DNA from: Stenotrophomonas rhizophila
Lineage (GTDB): Bacteria; Pseudomonadota; Gammaproteobacteria; Xanthomonadales; Xanthomonadaceae
Reading direction: 5' to 3'
DNA: 64,000 bases
Assembly (NCBI RefSeq): GCF_003651185.1
Contig: NZ_RCDC01000006.1
Location: 62,001 to 126,000, forward strand
Shown: piece by piece, positions 59,815-64,000 of the stretch
How positions within the stretch are numbered: position 1 is the first letter of the stretch
Layout: every line of letters begins with the position of its first letter
Program-made: the position numbers and the translations under genes
Notes under the pieces: generated by a model
Database searches by the model: none
Seen by the model: the letters and a program-made list of their open reading frames with translations, nothing else
Told to the model about the DNA's origin: nothing

Positions 59815-60905
59815 TTCGTGCTGTACTGCTGATTCTCATTGCATTGATGGTCACCGCGCCGGTCGCGGCGCAGACCGCCAGTTCCCGCGGCATGGGCTCG
59901 GCCAGCTATGGTCTGCGCCTGAGCGCCGATACCCGTGCCCAGGCCCTGAACAAAGCCAAGGTCAACGCACTGGAAGCCTATATCGCCGAATCGGGCGCGG
60001 CCAAGCTGCGCCTGTTCGAGTCGCGCCGTCCGGAGTTCATCGGCGAGATCGACCGCTTCGTGCTCTCCACCGTGACCCTGTCGGAGAACGAGGACAAGAA
60101 GGCCAAGACCTACACGATCAGCGTTCGCGCCGAGATCAACACCACGCTGCTGCAGACCAAGCTGGATGCCGGCTCGGCCGTGGCCGGCGCACGCAGCAAC
60201 GAACGCTCGCTGCTGACCTTCCTGTTCATGGCGCGCTCGCAGGACACCGTGCAGTCGTTCCAGGACAAGGAATACCGCCGCGTTGACGCCAGCCGCAGCT
60301 ATGACGAAAACACCCGCGAAGGCGACTCCTTCCGTGGCAACTCGGTCAGCACCAACGGCAGCGTCAACCAGAACGCGTCGGTGTCGGTGACCAGCGGCGG
60401 CAGCACCACTGCGCGCAGCGACACCATCAGCTGGAAGGTGGCCAACGCCGCCGAGGTCAACACCGCGATGACCGGTGCCTTCAGCAGCGCCGGCTACGAA
60501 GTGGTTGAAGCGGAGTACGTCGAAGGCGAAAGCGGCGGCCTGCTCAGCATCGATCGCATCCGCAAGGATTTCAGCACCGGCAACGACCTGTCTGCCGCCA
60601 CCCTGCGTGATACCGCCAACGGCATCCGCGCCGCGAACATTCCGTACATCGCGGTCGGCACCCTGGATATCGGCATGCGTGACCGCGATCCGGCCTCGGG
60701 CAATACCCGCGTGTACGTCACGGTGACCGGCAAAGTGCTGGACGTGACCGGCCGCTTCCCGCGCACCGTCTCTTCGGTCGGCCCGGTGCAGTACGCCGGC
60801 CTGGGCCCGAACGAAACCGTCGCCCGTACCAATGCGTTGCGCGAGGCTGCCGAACAGGCCGCCCAGCAGATGATCAACGAGCTGAACGTCAAAGCCGTTC
60901 GTTGA
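59805..60905 (+). CDS. Exported hypothetical protein, operon gene 2
   Basis: A 366-residue protein with signal peptide (LIALMVTAPVAAQ). An early helix-rich part (ALNKAKVNALEAYIAESGAAKLRLFESR) is like LPP20/flagellar assembly-type TPM domains; a Ser/Asn-rich linker (NSVSTNGSVNQNASVSVTSGG, about 180-200) and a second alpha-beta domain (ANIPYIAVGTLDIGMRDRDPASGNTRVYVTVTGKVLDV) follow. Possibly an outer-membrane assembly accessory. Overlaps gene 1. Confidence 0.78.
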   Translation: MSLIRAVLLILIALMVTAPVAAQTASSRGMGSASYGLRLSADTRAQALNKAKVNALEAYIAESGAAKLRLFESRRPEFIGEIDRFVLSTVTLSENEDKKAKTYTISVRAEINTTLLQTKLDAGSAVAGARSNERSLLTFLFMARSQDTVQSFQDKEYRRVDASRSYDENTREGDSFRGNSVSTNGSVNQNASVSVTSGGSTTARSDTISWKVANAAEVNTAMTGAFSSAGYEVVEAEYVEGESGGLLSIDRIRKDFSTGNDLSAATLRDTANGIRAANIPYIAVGTLDIGMRDRDPASGNTRVYVTVTGKVLDVTGRFPRTVSSVGPVQYAGLGPNETVARTNALREAAEQAAQQMINELNVKAVR

Positions 60906-60962
60906 CGCCGTGCGGCGAACATCGGTGCGCCGCACGCCCCATTGCCTCCAGATCGTTTTTTT

Positions 60963-60982
60963 CGCCCGTGCCTGCACGGGCG
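60963..60982. other. Intercistronic hairpin
   Basis: CGCCCGTGC / GCACGGGCG with a two-base loop, preceded by seven T residues and followed by TTCTTCCC, between operon genes 2 and 3. It could be a partial terminator or stabilise the upstream mRNA. Confidence 0.4.
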
Positions 60983-61008
60983 TTCTTCCCTCACACAGGA
61001 CCCATCCC

Positions 61009-61677
61009 ATGATCCGTACTACCGTCATCGCACTCGCCGTCGCTGCCTCCTTCGCCGCGCCCGCGCATGCTCAGTTGAGCAAGCTCAAGGGTCTGGTCGG
61101 CGGCGCGACCGCCACCGAAGCCAGCGCCGCCGGCGCCCCGGACGAAGCCGCGCAGGACGCACTGGTGCGCCGTTTTGTCGCGTCGCAGTCGCATTCGCTG
61201 GCCGCGCAGACCTCCTTCGCCAAGGCCTTCGGTCTGGCCGAGCAGGTGCAGCTGCTGGAAGCCGAGCGTCAGGCGCTGTCGTCCGGTGCGGTGGACGTGA
61301 GCAAAATGAAGAAGTCCGTGTCTGTCAGCGAAGCCGCCCAAGCGGCGATCGATGAGCGCGTTGCCGCGCAGCCGGAACTCAGCGCCGAATCCAAGCAGTA
61401 CTACACCGAAGGCCTGGTCTCGCTGATCGCCTCGGCGGCTGAAGGCCAGAAGCTGAGTGGCGAAGCCAGCAACTTCGCCGGTGGCATGAAGAACCTCGGC
61501 GCGGCGCAGATGGCCACGCTGGGCCGCAAGCTGGTCGCCGGTGCGTGGGTCGCCAAGGAATCCCCGGGCTACCTCAAGGGCCTGTACGACACCTCCAAGT
61601 CGGCGATGACGTTCGCCCGCGCCAGCAAGATCAAGGTGCCGGGCAATGCAGATGCGATGCTCGACGGCCTGAACTGA
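61009..61677 (+). CDS. Exported hypothetical protein, operon gene 3
   Basis: A 222-residue protein from ATG 61009 (ACAGGA nine bases upstream). Signal peptide MIRTTVIALAVAASFAAPAHA. The mature part is helical and alanine-rich (LSKLKGLVGG, VRRFVASQSHSLAAQTSFAKAFGL, GLVSLIASAAEGQKLSGEASNFAGGMKNLG). No cysteines or lipobox. Unknown function; gene order suggests a periplasmic partner of the lipoprotein downstream. Confidence 0.78.
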   Translation: MIRTTVIALAVAASFAAPAHAQLSKLKGLVGGATATEASAAGAPDEAAQDALVRRFVASQSHSLAAQTSFAKAFGLAEQVQLLEAERQALSSGAVDVSKMKKSVSVSEAAQAAIDERVAAQPELSAESKQYYTEGLVSLIASAAEGQKLSGEASNFAGGMKNLGAAQMATLGRKLVAGAWVAKESPGYLKGLYDTSKSAMTFARASKIKVPGNADAMLDGLN

Positions 61678-61693
61678 TCCGGGACGGCCACGC

Positions 61694-63337
61694 ATGCAGA
61701 TTTCTACCCGACTGCTGAGCCTGGCCATCGCCGCTACCCTGCTTGCCGCGTGCGGCAAGCAGGAGGCGCCGGTGGACGAGGTTGCCAGCAAGACTGAATC
61801 CAAGGTGCTTTCGGCTGCGAATGCCGACACCGAGCCGTTGCGCGGTACGCCTGATTTCGGCGGCACCACCCAGGTCGCGCGGGAAGCCGACGGTATCGGC
61901 AGCACGCCGGAACTGGCTGTACTGGCTGCGCTGCAGTCGGCCGTGGCGCAGGTCAACGGCGTCCGTGTCGCCAGCCAGATGCAGACGCTCCGCGCCGGTC
62001 TGGATGTCGATGTCGACGGTCACCACGTCGGCAGCCTCCAGGCCAATGCCTTCGCCCAGCAGGCGATCGCGGCGTCGCAGGGAGCCGTGCTGGGCTACGA
62101 GATCCTCTCGCAGGAGGAAATCCGTCAGATTGATGAGGAAGTGATTGAACGCGTGCGGGCCAGCGATGCCGGCTTCACGTACGCCGCCTCGGCGTCGGCC
62201 AGTGGCTCGGCACAGGCGCAGGCCGACGCGAGCGGACAAGGCGGTTCGGCTTCGGCCAGCGTCAAGCAAAGCTACAAGGAAAGCGCGAAGGTCGATGCCA
62301 AGCGGGGGGCGAGTTCGTACGAGTCCGACGTCAGCCATCGCACCATGCGCAGCTACTGGAAGGTCCGCATCCGTGCCGACATCGCCAAGTACCGCGCACC
62401 GGACGAGCAGGGCCGGCCGAAGATCGTCGTCGCCCTGCCGCACGTCCGGTCGGGTAGCTATGCCGTCGGCGATGGCCGGGTAAGCAGCGAAGAGGTGGCG
62501 CGTGCCATCCGTGCACGCCTGTCCGACACGCTGACCCAGACCAAGCGTTTCATCGTGCTCGATCGTGAGTTCGGCGATGAAATGCAGGCCGAGATCGATC
62601 ACATCAACAGCGGCAACGTGCGCCTGCAGGACACCGCACGCCTGGGCCAGCAGCTGGCGACGGATCTGATCCTGATTCCGAGCATCGAGCGTTTCGAGTA
62701 CCCGCGCAGCGTGCGTCAGCTGCGCATGTCCGATCGCCAGGTGAGCTCGTACTCCGGCGGCGGTCGCATCACGTTGCGGCTGATAAACGCGGCCACCGGT
62801 GAAGTGGTGATGTCCGACAGTTTCGACCACCAGTTGGCCTCGACCGGGCCGAGCACGCTGCCGCGTGTGGTGGACGGCAAAGGCATGGCCGCGACGATGA
62901 TGGATTCGCTGTCCGGCCAGATCGGGACCGCGATCATCACCGAGATCTTCCCGGTCTCGGTCGTATCGTTGAGCGGTGACCAGGTGGTGCTGAGCCAGGG
63001 CGGCGACGCGCTGCAGGTCGGCCAGCGCTGGCAGGCGGTGATGCTGGGCGAGGCCCTGAAGGACCCGCAGACCGGCCGCTCGCTGGGGCGCAATGAGACC
63101 CCGTGCTGCACGATCCGCATTGATCGCGTTGCCGCGCAGACCTCGTACGGGACGCTGGAAGAAGGTGCGGATCTCGGCGGCGCAGGCTTCCGCCCGGGTG
63201 CCATTGAACTGCGCAAGCAATTGGGTGCGGTGAAGCCGGCCACGACCGCTGCGGCGCCGTCGGGTAGCGGCAAGGCACCAGTCCGTGCCGCCAAGCCTGC
63301 CGCGGCGGCCAAGCCGGCAGATGATCCGAACTGGTAA
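61694..63337 (+). CDS. CsgG/HfaB-type outer-membrane lipoprotein
   Basis: A 547-residue lipoprotein (lipobox LLAAC, Cys20). The middle domain has the CsgG/HfaB look: ARLSDTLTQTKRFIVLDREFGDEMQAE, NSGNVRLQDTARLGQQLATDLILIPSIERFEY, SGGGRITLRLINAATGEVVMSDSF. N-terminal to it is an Ala/Ser/Gly-rich stretch (about 155-185). The C-terminal SH3-like part ends in an Ala/Pro/Lys tail. CsgG proteins form secretion pores for curli-like or adhesin subunits, though many relatives have other envelope roles. Last gene of the four-gene operon. Confidence 0.8.
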   Translation: MQISTRLLSLAIAATLLAACGKQEAPVDEVASKTESKVLSAANADTEPLRGTPDFGGTTQVAREADGIGSTPELAVLAALQSAVAQVNGVRVASQMQTLRAGLDVDVDGHHVGSLQANAFAQQAIAASQGAVLGYEILSQEEIRQIDEEVIERVRASDAGFTYAASASASGSAQAQADASGQGGSASASVKQSYKESAKVDAKRGASSYESDVSHRTMRSYWKVRIRADIAKYRAPDEQGRPKIVVALPHVRSGSYAVGDGRVSSEEVARAIRARLSDTLTQTKRFIVLDREFGDEMQAEIDHINSGNVRLQDTARLGQQLATDLILIPSIERFEYPRSVRQLRMSDRQVSSYSGGGRITLRLINAATGEVVMSDSFDHQLASTGPSTLPRVVDGKGMAATMMDSLSGQIGTAIITEIFPVSVVSLSGDQVVLSQGGDALQVGQRWQAVMLGEALKDPQTGRSLGRNETPCCTIRIDRVAAQTSYGTLEEGADLGGAGFRPGAIELRKQLGAVKPATTAAAPSGSGKAPVRAAKPAAAAKPADDPNW

Positions 63338-63342
63338 ACGAT

Positions 63343-63366
63343 GGCGCCGGGCCTTGGCCCGGCGCC
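63343..63366 (+). terminator. Hairpin after CsgG-like gene
   Basis: Perfect eleven-base arms GGCGCCGGGCC / GGCCCGGCGCC with a two-base TT loop, five bases after the stop codon. No T-tract, so it may mark transcript end by Rho or exonuclease block. Confidence 0.55.
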
Positions 63367-63427
63367 TGTCCAGCTGCGGCATCGCCTACACTCGGGGTCC
63401 AGGTTTGGTCCCGTTGTGGAGAGAGCG

Positions 63428-64000
63428 ATGAAGCGAGTAGTACTGAGCGTGCTGGCCCTGTCGGTGTCTGGCGCCCTGATGGCGGCGACGCCCAAATTCG
63501 ACGGCGCGCGGATCTCCGCCGACGTCAAGGAGCTGGCCTCCGATGCCTACGAAGGCCGCTCGCCGGCCACGGCCGGTGAAGGAAAGACCATCGCCTTCCT
63601 GAGCAAGCAGTTCGCCGCGGCCGGCCTGCAGCCGGGCGGCGACCTCAAGGACGGCAAGCGCCTGTGGACACAGGCCGTGCCGCTGCTCAAAGGCGATATC
63701 GTCGGCACCCCGAGCCTGTCGCTGAGCAGCAAGGGCACGCCGCAGACGCTGAGCCAGGGCAAGGAAATCGCCGTGCGTGCCGCCATGAACGGTGCCAGCG
63801 AGGTGGACATCAAGAACGCGCCGCTGGTTTTCCTGGGCTACGGCGTCAAAGCCGGCGAGCGCAACTGGGACGACTTCAAGGGCGTGGACCTGAAGGGCAA
63901 GATCGCGGTCGTGCTGATCAACGATCCGGACTTCGAAACCGGCCAGGGCGATTTCGACGGCAAGGGCATGACCTACTACGGCCGTTGGACCTACAAGTAC
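63428..64000 (+). CDS. M28 family metallopeptidase, 5' part
   Basis: The gene starts at ATG 63428 (GAGAG upstream) and runs off the window; 191 residues are visible. Signal peptide MKRVVLSVLALSVSGALMAA. The N-terminal part (ISADVKELASDAYEGRSPATAGEGKTIAFLSKQFAAAGLQPGG) and the PA-like insert (APLVFLGYGVKAGERNWDDFKGVDLKGKIAVVLINDPDF) are characteristic of secreted M28 aminopeptidases of Xanthomonadaceae. The zinc-binding catalytic residues lie beyond the edge. Confidence 0.85.
   Translation, partial: MKRVVLSVLALSVSGALMAATPKFDGARISADVKELASDAYEGRSPATAGEGKTIAFLSKQFAAAGLQPGGDLKDGKRLWTQAVPLLKGDIVGTPSLSLSSKGTPQTLSQGKEIAVRAAMNGASEVDIKNAPLVFLGYGVKAGERNWDDFKGVDLKGKIAVVLINDPDFETGQGDFDGKGMTYYGRWTYKY

Noticed and set aside
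61631..63382. Long minus-strand frame opposite the CsgG-like gene
   Set aside because: Antisense shadow of a motif-bearing gene with a clear lipobox.
1..64000. CRISPR array, tRNA, rRNA or phage integrase
   Set aside because: No regularly spaced repeats, no cloverleaf-like or rRNA-like sequence and no tyrosine or serine recombinase seen on reading both strands.

Overview
The window is GC-rich chromosomal DNA from a gammaproteobacterium of the Xanthomonadaceae, most likely Stenotrophomonas. The grounds are gene content (solitary aceE, an ELM1-like protein, DmeF/DmeR, a BlaI/M56 pair), a GTAG-ended palindrome at 4382-4403 that matches the SMAG REP element of S. maltophilia, and a REP-associated transposase (RAYT) at 40395. 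No rRNA, tRNA or CRISPR array was seen. Species cannot be fixed from the sequence alone.

Layout. 1-6299 is housekeeping and envelope: two tandem secreted paralogues, a DUF2145 protein, an ELM1-like protein, a nitroreductase, a YceI lipoprotein, and a PadR regulator/siderophore-interacting protein operon with twin operators. 6769-9456 is aceE with a strong terminator. 9513-24641 is a defence island inserted directly behind aceE. Its plus-strand half is a three-gene, ATGA-coupled operon: DUF262-HNH nuclease, TOPRIM-like protein and a stand-alone CHAT/caspase-like protease. I know of no named system with this composition. Its minus-strand half is an operon of a Dcm-type methyltransferase, an ankyrin-sigma70 fusion, a MutL/MORC-like GHKL ATPase, a Z1 helicase-like ATPase, a DUF4420 PD-(D/E)XK nuclease and an AIPR protein, with vsr divergent. 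This is the MZA / MutL-associated restriction type of locus. A decayed IS3-type transposase fragment marks the right edge.

25048-33016 holds a YncE-like protein, an uncharacterised protein, a 33-codon membrane peptide gene and a second accessory module: two glycine-rich membrane-type proteins, a TerB-like protein and a WYL regulator. 33032-36717 is BlaI / M56 peptidase with ankyrin repeats / serine hydrolase. 37292-43309 mixes metabolism with mobile DNA: an alpha/beta hydrolase, a small gene whose 3' end is duplicated around a 0.95-kb insert, a methyltransferase, the RAYT, and the DmeR/DmeF metal pair with a shared operator. 43332-45105 is a zinc-homeostasis pair (MerC-like, CobW/ZigA) around a Zur-like box.

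45116-55327 carries an ABC-F protein, a LysR/MFS divergent pair, a polysaccharide deacetylase, a CSS/EAL phosphodiesterase, a lytic transglycosylase and an NHL-M23 fusion. 55334-58523 is a YciI/VOC/ECF42 sigma cluster with a likely autoregulated promoter. 58627-63337 is a four-gene exported-protein operon ending in a CsgG/HfaB-type lipoprotein. An M28 peptidase runs off the right edge. Start codons were moved from the longest frame wherever a ribosome binding site, an operator or a neighbour argued for it; each case is noted.
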